From contig JAHJHP010000071.1 of the NCBI GenBank assembly GCA_018823705.1, forward strand, positions 1 through 40,036: a stretch of DNA of 40,036 nt, in the 5' to 3' direction. Origin of the DNA: Candidatus Omnitrophota bacterium. Its GTDB lineage: Bacteria > Omnitrophota > Gorgyraeia > 2-01-FULL-45-10. The translations under genes were made by a program, and so were the position numbers. Below the pieces are notes generated by a model that worked only from the letters and a program-made list of their open reading frames with translations, did not search any database and was not told the origin of the DNA. Positions 8,889 to 17,754 of this stretch are shown one piece after another. Each line of letters opens with the position of its first letter. The stretch's first letter is position 1.

Positions 8889-10241
8889 ATGGCTAAATTA
8901 ACCTTCTACGGAGGCGTTAAAGAAATCGGCGGCAATAAAATCCTCCTCGAGGACAAGGGGGTGCGTCTATTTCTTGATTTCGGATTGAGTTTTTGCGCAA
9001 TGAGAAAGTATTTCGCCGGTTACCTGACCCCACGCAACGTTAACGGTATCGGTGATTACCTCGAGTTTGATATCCTCCCGAGAATGGAGGGTCTATACAA
9101 GGCCGATAGGCTCAAAAGTTGCGGTATAAAGCAGTGTGAAACGAGAGTTGACGGCGTTTTAATTTCTCACCCGCACATTGACCATATTGGCTGTTTATCC
9201 TCCCTTGATGAAAATATTCCAGTCTACTGCGGCGAAATATCCAAGCTCATCATAGATGCTGTTGAGGATGCAACGGCGGGCGATAACTTCGGAAGCCACA
9301 TCTATAAGACATTTCATACAGGCGACGTGCTGAAGATAGGCTCGCTCAAGATAGAACCGATTCACGTAGACCATTCCATTCCGGGAGCGTATGGCTATAT
9401 CATCCATACTTCAGAAGGCCCAGTTGTTTATACGGGCGATTTACGTATGCATGGAACACGAAGCGATATGACCGAGGATTTTATCAAAGCGGCGAAGAAG
9501 GCAAAGCCCCGTATTCTGATTACAGAGGGCACACGGGTAATGCCTCAAGACAACCGCAAAAACTTTACCGAGAAAGGTGTCCGTGACGAGATAGACAGAA
9601 TAATTTCAGGGACAGATAAGATTGTGCTTGCCACCTTTTATGGACGTGATTTAGACAGGTTCAGGAATTTTTACGAGGCAGCGAAGGCTCATAAAAGGAA
9701 GTTTGTTATATCGATGAGGCTTGCGTACCTGCTCTATAAGGTCAGGGAGGATAAGAAGTTTCCGATACCGGATGTTATGAACGATGACGTTATACTTGTC
9801 TATAAACGGCGTAAGAAGAGCGGCGAATATACAGAGAAGGATTATCAGAAATGGGAGCGAATATTTCTCGATAAGGCCGTTGATTATAAATACGTGAGTA
9901 AAAATCAGCCGGAGCTGATATTCAATCTCGACTTATTCAACTTTCAGGAACTGATAGATGTCCGGCCCGAGCAAGGTAGCCCATATATTCATTCGATGAG
10001 CGAGCCGTTTTCGGAAGAAGATATAAACGACGAGCTTATGCATACGTGGCTTGACCATTTCAAGCTTGAGCTTCATCAGGTGCACGCATCCGGACACTGC
10101 GCAGGCGAAGAAATCGAGGATTTAGTCAGACGGATTAACCCCGAAAGACTGATTCCAATACACACTGAATATCCGGAAATGTTGAAGGGGATAGTCAAGG
10201 ATACGCTGATAGTCGAGAAGAATAAGGAATACGTTATATGA
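8889..10241 (+). CDS. RNase J-like metallo-beta-lactamase / beta-CASP nuclease
   Basis: ISHPHIDHIG metal motif, VVYTGDLRMHG, ILATFYGRDLDRF, HASGHCAGEEIEDLVRRINPERLIPIHTEYPEM as in RNase J-type proteins. Confidence 0.85.
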   Translation: MAKLTFYGGVKEIGGNKILLEDKGVRLFLDFGLSFCAMRKYFAGYLTPRNVNGIGDYLEFDILPRMEGLYKADRLKSCGIKQCETRVDGVLISHPHIDHIGCLSSLDENIPVYCGEISKLIIDAVEDATAGDNFGSHIYKTFHTGDVLKIGSLKIEPIHVDHSIPGAYGYIIHTSEGPVVYTGDLRMHGTRSDMTEDFIKAAKKAKPRILITEGTRVMPQDNRKNFTEKGVRDEIDRIISGTDKIVLATFYGRDLDRFRNFYEAAKAHKRKFVISMRLAYLLYKVREDKKFPIPDVMNDDVILVYKRRKKSGEYTEKDYQKWERIFLDKAVDYKYVSKNQPELIFNLDLFNFQELIDVRPEQGSPYIHSMSEPFSEEDINDELMHTWLDHFKLELHQVHASGHCAGEEIEDLVRRINPERLIPIHTEYPEMLKGIVKDTLIVEKNKEYVI

Positions 10242-10639
10242 ACGTACTGCCATTAGGCAAAAAACTGACCATTGCCATTGATGTAGACGGCACAGTTGCC
10301 GACTGCTCCGATGTTGATTTCGGCAAGGTCAATAAGAATCCGGCTGAGCTGATGAAGGCACGGCCCATCAAGGGCGCCCTCGAAGCTATAAAGAAGCTGT
10401 ATAGGCAGGGGCACACAATCGTCTTTTACAGTTCTCGTAATCACGGGAGTAGAAAGATGACAGAGCGGTGGCTTAAAATACACGGCTTTCCGTTTCACCA
10501 TATTAAGATGGAGAAGTTCGTGGCCCACATTTATGTAGACGACCGAGCGATAAACGGTTGCGACTGGAAGCGTGTTATAAGAGAAATGAAAAAGCCTGAC
10601 TTACCTGGAAAGATAGCGAGGAAGCGAGGTATGGTATGA
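10238..10639 (+). CDS. Small HAD-superfamily phosphatase
   Basis: IAIDVDGTVAD motif I, FYSSRN motif II region, IYVDDRAING motif IV; ATGA overlap with upstream gene. Confidence 0.8.
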   Translation: MNVLPLGKKLTIAIDVDGTVADCSDVDFGKVNKNPAELMKARPIKGALEAIKKLYRQGHTIVFYSSRNHGSRKMTERWLKIHGFPFHHIKMEKFVAHIYVDDRAINGCDWKRVIREMKKPDLPGKIARKRGMV

Positions 10640-11058
10640 CCCATGAGCATATAGAGTACGTTAAGAAGCTGATGAAGATAGGCGAGGATTTAGGCTTTTA
10701 CGTAGCCGACGGAAGGAAACTCGGCAAGATGTACCATATGGCGAATCCCGACTGCGTATGGTATTACGATTGCCGAGGGAAGAAACCGCTCCTCAAAATA
10801 GCGAAAGGGGATAAGAGTAATTATCTTCCGGTGGTTGCCTTTGAGGTGGCGGATTCTGAAAGAGAGAAGGGATTACGGGGCTCCCTGATGTCACTTCAGC
10901 TTACGAATGCTTCTGCCAGTATAATCGTATTAGTAGGAACAGCCGCTAAATATAAATCCTACCTTAATAAACTCGTTGGCCGTTATTCATCGGCCCGTAT
11001 TCGCATCTGGACAGAATCGGATGTTAATAAACTATACGCCAGTGTTAAAACGACTTAA
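10636..11058 (+). CDS. Putative PD-(D/E)XK-like nuclease-fold protein
   Basis: HIEYVKKLMKIGEDLGFYV, NPDCVWYYD, LPVVAFEVADSE, GSLMSLQLTNASASIIVLV pattern; ATGA overlap with HAD gene. Confidence 0.45.
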   Translation: MTHEHIEYVKKLMKIGEDLGFYVADGRKLGKMYHMANPDCVWYYDCRGKKPLLKIAKGDKSNYLPVVAFEVADSEREKGLRGSLMSLQLTNASASIIVLVGTAAKYKSYLNKLVGRYSSARIRIWTESDVNKLYASVKTT

Positions 11059-11185
11059 AGGAAATAATAATGAACCCTACCCATACGTTAGTAACGCAAT
11101 TCGTTATTGCTATGCTAAAGCTTGTCTGATACAATGCCTTTCAGGGGCAATATGATGAGTAAAACATTATAGACGATTTAACAGA

Positions 11186-11211
11186 GCATCGGTAATTAAC
11201 CGATGCTTTTT
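11186..11211 (+). terminator. Rho-independent terminator of the 8391-11058 operon
   Basis: gcatcggt-aatta-accgatgc-ttttt. Confidence 0.8.
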
Positions 11212-11346
11212 ATTACGGGATAAAATATGATATGAATAATATAAGCCGAAAAAAAATATTATGGGTTATCTATTTACTAGTCGCTCCTGTCATAGCGTTT
11301 ATATCATTTATAATCTCCAGAAAAGACGTATAAAGAAAAGGAGAGT

Positions 11347-11943
11347 ATGCGTAAACTAATTGCTTGCGTTTTGATTGCTTTGTTTAGTTTCTCTATTAGC
11401 GGATGTGCAACTATTATAACTGGAACAACACAAAAGGTAACCATTACCTCCAGTCCAGAGGGTGCCAAACTTGACGTTGATGGGCAGAGCACGTTTTCAA
11501 CCCCTGCTACCGTAACATTAGAAAGAAAAAGAGACCATATTTTAGTATTCTCAAAAGAGGGTTATCAACAACAAACAGTAACCCTGCTTCACGTTATAAG
11601 TGGAGCTGTATGCGGAAATATTCTTTTAGGAGGCTTAATCGGGTGGGGAGTGGATGCCTGTACTGGTGCACAGTATAAACTTGTCCCAGAGATTGTTAAT
11701 GTTCAAATGCAAAAGGTAGAAGGAAACGAAGCCACAACGTTCGCTCCAAAAGCCTTGACCACCGAGGATAAGGTTAATCAGTTAAAAAATATGTATGATA
11801 AAGGGCAGCTTACCAAAGAGGAATATGAAGCAAATAAAAAAGTTTTGTTGTATCAAATGACTAAAGAGGGAGCATCCGCAGGAAAAGATACTGTGGGTGG
11901 TTCAGTGGTTCAGGTGAGCACTAGCCAAGTAGAGAAAAAGTAA
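11347..11943 (+). CDS. PEGA-domain lipoprotein with C-terminal SHOCT-like motif
   Basis: Lipobox ISGCATI; VTITSSPEGAKLDVDGQ PEGA; VNQLKNMYDKGQLTKEEYEANKKVLL SHOCT-like. Confidence 0.8.
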   Translation: MRKLIACVLIALFSFSISGCATIITGTTQKVTITSSPEGAKLDVDGQSTFSTPATVTLERKRDHILVFSKEGYQQQTVTLLHVISGAVCGNILLGGLIGWGVDACTGAQYKLVPEIVNVQMQKVEGNEATTFAPKALTTEDKVNQLKNMYDKGQLTKEEYEANKKVLLYQMTKEGASAGKDTVGGSVVQVSTSQVEKK

Positions 11944-11950
11944 TTGTTAA

Positions 11951-11984
11951 AAAAGCATTGGTCATTACGGCTAATGCTTTTTTA
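11951..11984 (+). terminator. Rho-independent terminator
   Basis: agcatt...aatgct followed by a T tract. Confidence 0.7.
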
Positions 11985-12009
11985 TTGAAGGAAATAATTA
12001 TAGGATTAC

Positions 12010-12420
12010 ATGAAAACATTTATTTTTATAAAAGTATCTTTTGCTGTTTCCGTTATAGTACTGTTTAGCTTAGTAGCTGGAATCTGTTATGCAAATGAGG
12101 GCTTTCTGTGTATAAAAGACGATACATTATTATACAACGATAAAGAATGCAAATCCGTTAAGTCTGAAAGACCACTTTATAAATTTACATTTGGAGATGT
12201 TCAGAAAAAAGAAGCAGGTAAAATATATATTAGGATTTCTAATAATGTACTCAATGGCGGTAATTTTTCCAGTCCGTTCTTCCCTCCTTCCGATAAGTTC
12301 CATTTAGCTGGATTTTCGGGTTGGATTACCGAAGATGATGCAATATTATTTCAATACTCCAATACACCAGACCTTTATGATAAAGCCAGAAGAATATTCT
12401 TAAAAAAGTATTTTCCCTAA
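12010..12420 (+). CDS. Small secreted protein of unknown function
   Basis: Signal-peptide-like N-terminus; no recognised domain. Confidence 0.5.
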   Translation: MKTFIFIKVSFAVSVIVLFSLVAGICYANEGFLCIKDDTLLYNDKECKSVKSERPLYKFTFGDVQKKEAGKIYIRISNNVLNGGNFSSPFFPPSDKFHLAGFSGWITEDDAILFQYSNTPDLYDKARRIFLKKYFP

Positions 12421-12439
12421 TCAGTGAAAGCGTAACCAG

Positions 12440-12478
12440 TTTGAGAAAGTCGAAGAAATAGGCAAATATATTAGATGA
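12440..12478 (+). pseudogene. Gene-end remnant FEKVEEIGKYIR*
   Basis: Resembles EKFEEIGKYIK* at 20030-20069. Confidence 0.35.
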
Positions 12479-12982
12479 TTAGAATTTTTAGGTCACAGAG
12501 ATACTAAGGTCAAAATGTTTAGTACAGATTTTTTATTAGTAATTAGTCGAATCTTCAGAATGTTTGAACCAATATGAAAAAATTGCGGCAGGAAGTGTTC
12601 TGCATCGAGAAGGGTTGCATTGAAAGGAGAGAAAGAAAAAATATCTTTCCGCTCAAAAAAATGTGCTAAAGAATATGCTAAAGGGAAAGGTATTTTAATA
12701 GTTAAATAGTTTTTGGGAGCTCTCTCCTCACGCAAGCTGCCCCTGCATTCGTTAGGGTAGCCACTGATAAACCCATTATTTTGAATTAAACATACCGTTT
12801 ATACCCTACAATACCGCCTCACTCTTAATTACCGACCACGTAACCCTATAACTCTCCGACGGTTACGACCCTCAATTTCCGGCATAATCCGCACTGGCAA
12901 GGATACCAGACCGTATGTGATTAAATACGCCATTTAATCGCAAATAAACTTGCTTTCTGCCCGAAGTGATGGCAATGTTGTG

Positions 12983-13906
12983 ATGACGGAGGAGGTGGGC
13001 TATATGAGGCAGGAAATTAGCGAGTTTTTGGGCTACGTTGGCACGGAGCGGGGCTATTCTCCGAAGACCGTAGCTGCCTATGGCTATGACTTAGGCAAAT
13101 TCAGCCAATTTGCCGATAAGGAACTGGGCGATGAGTGGAAGCTTGAGGATGTAGACCAGTATGCCATTAAGGCTTATATGCAGTTTCTGGCCAATACAGG
13201 CTACCGTAAGGCTAACGAGACGGTGAGCCGTGGCCGGAAACTGGCCACGTTAAAGTCCTTCTTTGGCCACTTGACTTCGCTTGGTAAGGTGAAATCCGAC
13301 CCTACGGTTCTGGTGAAGATGCCGAAGACCAAACAGAAGGAGCCGTCATATCTTACAGAGCAGGAGTATAAGCGGTTACTGCGAACGGTTAGGAAGAACG
13401 CTACAGCATACTTCAAGGAGCGGGATATGGCGATTGTGACGATGCTTCTTGGTATGGGGTTGCGATTGAGCGAGCTCACGGCACTCGATATCGGAGACGT
13501 AAACTTTGATGACGGCTCTGTCAAAATAACGAGGAAGGGTGGCAAGGAACGGATACTTCCCGCTAATGATGAAGTGATGATTAGCATTCAGCGATATCTC
13601 AAGACAAGAGAAAGCAAATCTCCTCAATCGCCTCTATTGTTGAGCAAGCGTGATAGGCGGATAAGTAACGCCTCTGTCTGGCACTTGGTAGGGAAGTATA
13701 TGAGACAGGCTCAAATAGAGAAAGACAAGCTCTCTCCGCACACGCTACGGCACACATTCGCTACCATTCTCTTAAGACAGGGAGAGAATATTCTGACCAT
13801 AAAGGAACTACTGAGCCATCGCAACCTTCGAACCACAGAACGATATCTGCACATAAACAACGAAGACCTCAAAAATGCTGTCGGTAAGATTAGTCTAACT
13901 GCATAG
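12983..13906 (+). CDS. XerC/D-like tyrosine recombinase
   Basis: SAM-like N-domain; LGMGLRLSELTALDIGDV, HTLRHTFATILLRQG, LLSHRNLRTTERYLHI catalytic motifs. Confidence 0.9.
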   Translation: MTEEVGYMRQEISEFLGYVGTERGYSPKTVAAYGYDLGKFSQFADKELGDEWKLEDVDQYAIKAYMQFLANTGYRKANETVSRGRKLATLKSFFGHLTSLGKVKSDPTVLVKMPKTKQKEPSYLTEQEYKRLLRTVRKNATAYFKERDMAIVTMLLGMGLRLSELTALDIGDVNFDDGSVKITRKGGKERILPANDEVMISIQRYLKTRESKSPQSPLLLSKRDRRISNASVWHLVGKYMRQAQIEKDKLSPHTLRHTFATILLRQGENILTIKELLSHRNLRTTERYLHINNEDLKNAVGKISLTA

Positions 13907-13933
13907 GCAGAATATCAACACCGTGTTTAATCA

Positions 13934-13962
13934 TTGACGCTGAGCTCGTTCTGTAATAGTAT
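13934..13962 (+). promoter_or_regulatory. Candidate sigma70-type promoter of the R-M operon
   Basis: TTGACG-N17-TAGTAT ahead of the HTH gene at 13987. Confidence 0.5.
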
Positions 13963-13986
13963 GTAGAGGGTTGGGGAGGGTTAGTT

Positions 13987-14166
13987 ATGAAAAATCTCAA
14001 AGAATATGTTACAGTAAAACGTGCAGCAGCAGTATTGGGTGTTTCAATCATGACTCTGCATAGGTGGGATTCCAATGGCAAGATGAAAGCGAAGCGGCAT
14101 CCTTTAAATGGATATCGACTTTATGACGAGCAGAAGATAAAACATCTTCTGAAGAAAATAAGATGA
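13987..14166 (+). CDS. MerR/excisionase-like HTH protein, 59 aa
   Basis: MKNLKEYVTVKRAAAVLGVSIMTLHRWDSNGKMKAKRHPLNGYRLYDEQKIKHLLKKIR*; stop overlaps methyltransferase start (not in ORF track). Confidence 0.7.
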   Translation: MKNLKEYVTVKRAAAVLGVSIMTLHRWDSNGKMKAKRHPLNGYRLYDEQKIKHLLKKIR

Positions 14167-15116
14167 AAACATATACTTTTATAGACTTATTTTGCGGTAT
14201 TGGTGGACTGCGAATTCCATTTGAGGAGCTTGGGGCGAAGTGTATTTTCTCATCTGATTACGACAAACACAGTCAGATTACATATAGAGAGAACTTCGGA
14301 GAAGAGCCCCGGGGAGATATACGTGCCATATCAAATAAAAACATTCCACGACATAATATTCTTTTGGCGGGATTTCCTTGTCAGCCTTTCTCCATTTCCG
14401 GTGTGTCTAAAAAGAAAAGCCTGAATAAGCCACACGGATTTATGGATAAGGCGCAGGGGACACTGTTCTTTGAAATAGCTCGGATTTTGAAGGCGAAGAA
14501 GCCTGATTGCTTTGTTCTTGAAAACGTGAAGAATCTTAAATCTCATGATAAGGGAAACACATATCGTGTTATTAAAGATACACTTGAAGAGATTGGTTAT
14601 CATATTGTTTTTGACGACATCATTGATGCCGGGCGTTTTGTTCCTCAGCACAGGGAGAGAGTATTTATAATAGGCTTTAAGAAACCTATTAAATTCGGCC
14701 CATTGAACCTGAAGGGGGAGACACAACGCTTCAAGGATATCTTAGAAAAGAAAGTTGATGATAAGTATACTCTTACAGACAACTTATGGGCGTATTTACA
14801 GAGCTATGCAGAAAAGCACAGAGCCAAAGGCAATGGCTTCGGATACGGGCTTGTTGACCTTCATGGTGTATCACGAACATTAAGCGCACGATATTATAAA
14901 GATGGCTCTGAGATTCTTATACCGCAGAAGGGTAAAAATCCAAGAAGATTAACTCCAGTGGAATGTTCAAAGCTTATGGGTTTTCCGGAGAACTATAAAA
15001 TAGTTGTATCGGACACACAGGCTTACAGGCAATTCGGAAATGCGGTTACAGTTCCTGTCGTGCGGATTATTGCGAAGGAAGTTATTAAATGTCTGAACGA
15101 AAGCGCCCGGAAATAA
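14163..15116 (+). CDS. C5-cytosine DNA methyltransferase
   Basis: FIDLFCGIGGLR, GFPCQPFS, ENVKNL, QHRERVFIIGF, FGNAVTVPVV motifs. Confidence 0.95.
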   Translation: MKTYTFIDLFCGIGGLRIPFEELGAKCIFSSDYDKHSQITYRENFGEEPRGDIRAISNKNIPRHNILLAGFPCQPFSISGVSKKKSLNKPHGFMDKAQGTLFFEIARILKAKKPDCFVLENVKNLKSHDKGNTYRVIKDTLEEIGYHIVFDDIIDAGRFVPQHRERVFIIGFKKPIKFGPLNLKGETQRFKDILEKKVDDKYTLTDNLWAYLQSYAEKHRAKGNGFGYGLVDLHGVSRTLSARYYKDGSEILIPQKGKNPRRLTPVECSKLMGFPENYKIVVSDTQAYRQFGNAVTVPVVRIIAKEVIKCLNESARK

Positions 15117-15769
15117 AATCATCATATAGTACCATAGGATATTTCAAGCGGAATATACTTCAATGGAGATACAGGAACTCGTGTCAGTATCCATGGAGAA
15201 CAACAAAGATAAAATTTCACGCTCTCATTGCCGAAATTCTGCTTCAGCGCACCAAAGCAGAGCAGGTTATACCTGTATACAAGAGGTTAATTAAAGCCCG
15301 CCCTTCGATAAATACTATTGCTGTAATGCCTTTTTCTAAAATCAAAAACATAATTGCACCTTTGGGCCTGCGATGGAGAGCTAAGAAAATAAAAGAATTG
15401 GCGTGTACCCTTAAGAACAGCTACAAGGGAAGAATTCCTGCTAACATAGATGAGTTGTTGGCTCTCCCCGGCGTTGGGCCATATGCAGCGTCGGCATATC
15501 TTTCTTTGCATAGTAATATAAGGGCCCTTCTTATTGATTCAAATATAGTCCGGCTTTACGGACGTTTTTTTGGATTTGGAGTTCATGCTGAAACACGTCG
15601 AATCAGAGCACTCACGAATCTAATAAACTTGATAACACCACGGCGTCAATGCAGGCGATTCAATTATGCGGTGCTTGACCTCGGAAGAAATATATGTAAA
15701 CCTAAACCAACATGTCCAATATGTCCGGTTTTATTAAAGTGCCATTATTACAATAAAGGAAAGGGGTAA
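15089..15769 (+). CDS. HhH-GPD DNA glycosylase, MIG-like G/T mismatch glycosylase
   Basis: LPGVGPYAASAY with Tyr at the MIG-type active-site position, LIDSNIVRL Asp, C-terminal four-Cys cluster; overlaps the C5 methyltransferase. Confidence 0.8.
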   Translation: MSERKRPEIKSSYSTIGYFKRNILQWRYRNSCQYPWRTTKIKFHALIAEILLQRTKAEQVIPVYKRLIKARPSINTIAVMPFSKIKNIIAPLGLRWRAKKIKELACTLKNSYKGRIPANIDELLALPGVGPYAASAYLSLHSNIRALLIDSNIVRLYGRFFGFGVHAETRRIRALTNLINLITPRRQCRRFNYAVLDLGRNICKPKPTCPICPVLLKCHYYNKGKG

Positions 15770-15771
15770 GG

Positions 15772-16518
15772 ATGACATTATTTGAGATATTTAAGCAACA
15801 CGTTTTGTCGCCGAAGGATGTTCTCAATAAGAGCATAGATAGCGTATTACCGCCCTCTACCAATCCAATTATAATTAAGAAAAAATTTAGTCTATACGTT
15901 GATAAAATCGGAGCTGAGGCATTCGACATATATCTTAAAACGGAACAGGAAGCAGGCCGAAAGGCCATAAAGGAATATCTGGCGTTAGAAGTGCCAGTGG
16001 GAGCGACGAAAGATGAAACCATTGAAGTGACGGCAAAACATTTTCGGGAGTTTGATAGATTTTTTCTTTCACTCTCACAGTCCCGCAAGCCACGGGCCGG
16101 AGGCACATTCGAGGATATTATCAAGATGCTGTTCAAGAGGCTAAAATATCCATTTGAGGAACAGCAGGTAATAAATGGCAAGCCAGATTTTTTGATGCCA
16201 AATCGAAAACATTATAACACGAGTGCTATGGACTGCATAATCTTTACAGCCAAGCGGACATTGAGAGAAAGATGGAGACAGATAGTTACAGAAGGAACTC
16301 GTGGTCTTGGATTTTACCTTGCAACTATTGACGATGCAGTAACCGAGGCACAGCTTCAGGAAATGTCAAGGAATCGTATCTATCTGGTGATGCCGGGTGG
16401 GGTAAAAAGAACCATACAGCACTATTTGAAGGCCAGTAATGTATTATCATTTGAAGAATTCTTTATGCTTCATCTTGACCCGGCGGTCAGACGATGGAGA
16501 AAGAACGGGGCTATATAA
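15772..16518 (+). CDS. EcoRII-like type II restriction endonuclease
   Basis: RKPRAGGTFEDIIK, NGKPDFLMP, DCIIFTAKRTLRERWRQI resemble the EcoRII C-terminal catalytic domain; directly follows methyltransferase/glycosylase. Confidence 0.75.
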   Translation: MTLFEIFKQHVLSPKDVLNKSIDSVLPPSTNPIIIKKKFSLYVDKIGAEAFDIYLKTEQEAGRKAIKEYLALEVPVGATKDETIEVTAKHFREFDRFFLSLSQSRKPRAGGTFEDIIKMLFKRLKYPFEEQQVINGKPDFLMPNRKHYNTSAMDCIIFTAKRTLRERWRQIVTEGTRGLGFYLATIDDAVTEAQLQEMSRNRIYLVMPGGVKRTIQHYLKASNVLSFEEFFMLHLDPAVRRWRKNGAI

Positions 16519-16534
16519 CAAGGAATGTCTCTGT

Positions 16535-17446
16535 ATGATGAAGCGTATCTTTAGCCTATTCATAGGTATGCTTGCATTTAGTATATGGGTCACGATATGC
16601 AATGCAAGCGGGCAAATCAATCTTATTGCCGCAGGCAAGGAGACGGCTGTATTTATCAAAGCTGACTATAAAGTCGGAAATAACATAGTTTCCAAAACAG
16701 GCACAGGATTTATTGTAGACACATCAAAATCACCCGGTTTAGCTGTTGTTACAAACAAGCATATCCTTGAGCATAATATTGGTGGACAGACAATGGCACC
16801 TTTTCAGGTTACTATAAAGGTAAATATGTCTGACTTGGCTCCGACTTTATGCGATGCGTCTATAGTTGCCCTTCACGATAATTATGATTTAGGATTGTTG
16901 CAGTTTAAGCTCCCAGAAAATAAACCACCAGATGCTGTATCAAGAATATCGCCGGACGGAATAGAATATTACTCACTTAAAGGCGCCTGTTTTTTGTTGG
17001 AGGATTCCGTAATTGACGATGACGACCTTCGTGAAGGGCTTGAGGTGTTGTTTTCCGGGTTCCCGCTTAAATTGGGCTCAGATTCGTATCATAACTATCC
17101 GGTTACGAGAAAGGGTATGGTGGCGCAGGTACTTCCCGGGTCACATGAAATCGTAATTGATGGATTCGCAAGCCACGGTAATAGTGGCTCACCAGTTTAT
17201 TGTATAACTGACAAAGGTCTTAAGTTGGTGGGGATTCAGGAAGCTGTATATCCGGACGCCAATATAGGATACGATGAGAATGGAAGAATTAACAGCCTAT
17301 CAACATTCAATTCGGGGCTATCGCTTGTCATAAAGAGCTCAGTAATTAGAGAGTTCGTCTATAAATTAATTGAAGAAGGGCGATATAAAGGGACTTGGAG
17401 TAAAGACATAAATGCCAAAGAAGGCGGAAAAACCGGAAAAATATGA
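16535..17446 (+). CDS. Secreted trypsin-like serine protease
   Basis: VVTNKHIL (His), NYDLGLLQ (Asp), ASHGNSGSPVY (Ser); signal peptide; start set to MMKRIF. Confidence 0.8.
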   Translation: MMKRIFSLFIGMLAFSIWVTICNASGQINLIAAGKETAVFIKADYKVGNNIVSKTGTGFIVDTSKSPGLAVVTNKHILEHNIGGQTMAPFQVTIKVNMSDLAPTLCDASIVALHDNYDLGLLQFKLPENKPPDAVSRISPDGIEYYSLKGACFLLEDSVIDDDDLREGLEVLFSGFPLKLGSDSYHNYPVTRKGMVAQVLPGSHEIVIDGFASHGNSGSPVYCITDKGLKLVGIQEAVYPDANIGYDENGRINSLSTFNSGLSLVIKSSVIREFVYKLIEEGRYKGTWSKDINAKEGGKTGKI

Positions 17447-17679
17447 ATGCCATATTCGGAAAACATAACGGAGGTGCCAAGATGATTAACTATCTGAATG
17501 AAAGAATAAAGATGCTGACAGTTGTGGATATAGCGTTAGTTAAATGGTCGGTCTTATTTGCAACCATCATAATCGTCAAGCTGTTCCCACAGCTATTGAA
17601 TATAAACTATGCCGTTCTTGTAATACTTATGATGGTTTGTATGGCAAGACCGTTTTATAAGATTTGGATTAAGAAATAG
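17443..17679 (+). CDS. Small membrane protein
   Basis: Two predicted TM segments; ATGA overlap with the protease gene. Confidence 0.5.
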   Translation: MNAIFGKHNGGAKMINYLNERIKMLTVVDIALVKWSVLFATIIIVKLFPQLLNINYAVLVILMMVCMARPFYKIWIKK

Positions 17680-17754
17680 CCTTGAGATTTCGGTAAGCAC
17701 TAAAGACGAATATTGAGGATTTGCTCAAGTAGTAAATGACAAGGAGCGATACTT

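Noticed and set aside
12493-12735. Minus-strand ORF in the gap upstream of the recombinase
   Set aside because: No recognisable domain or ribosome-binding site, AT-rich decayed region; not enough support.
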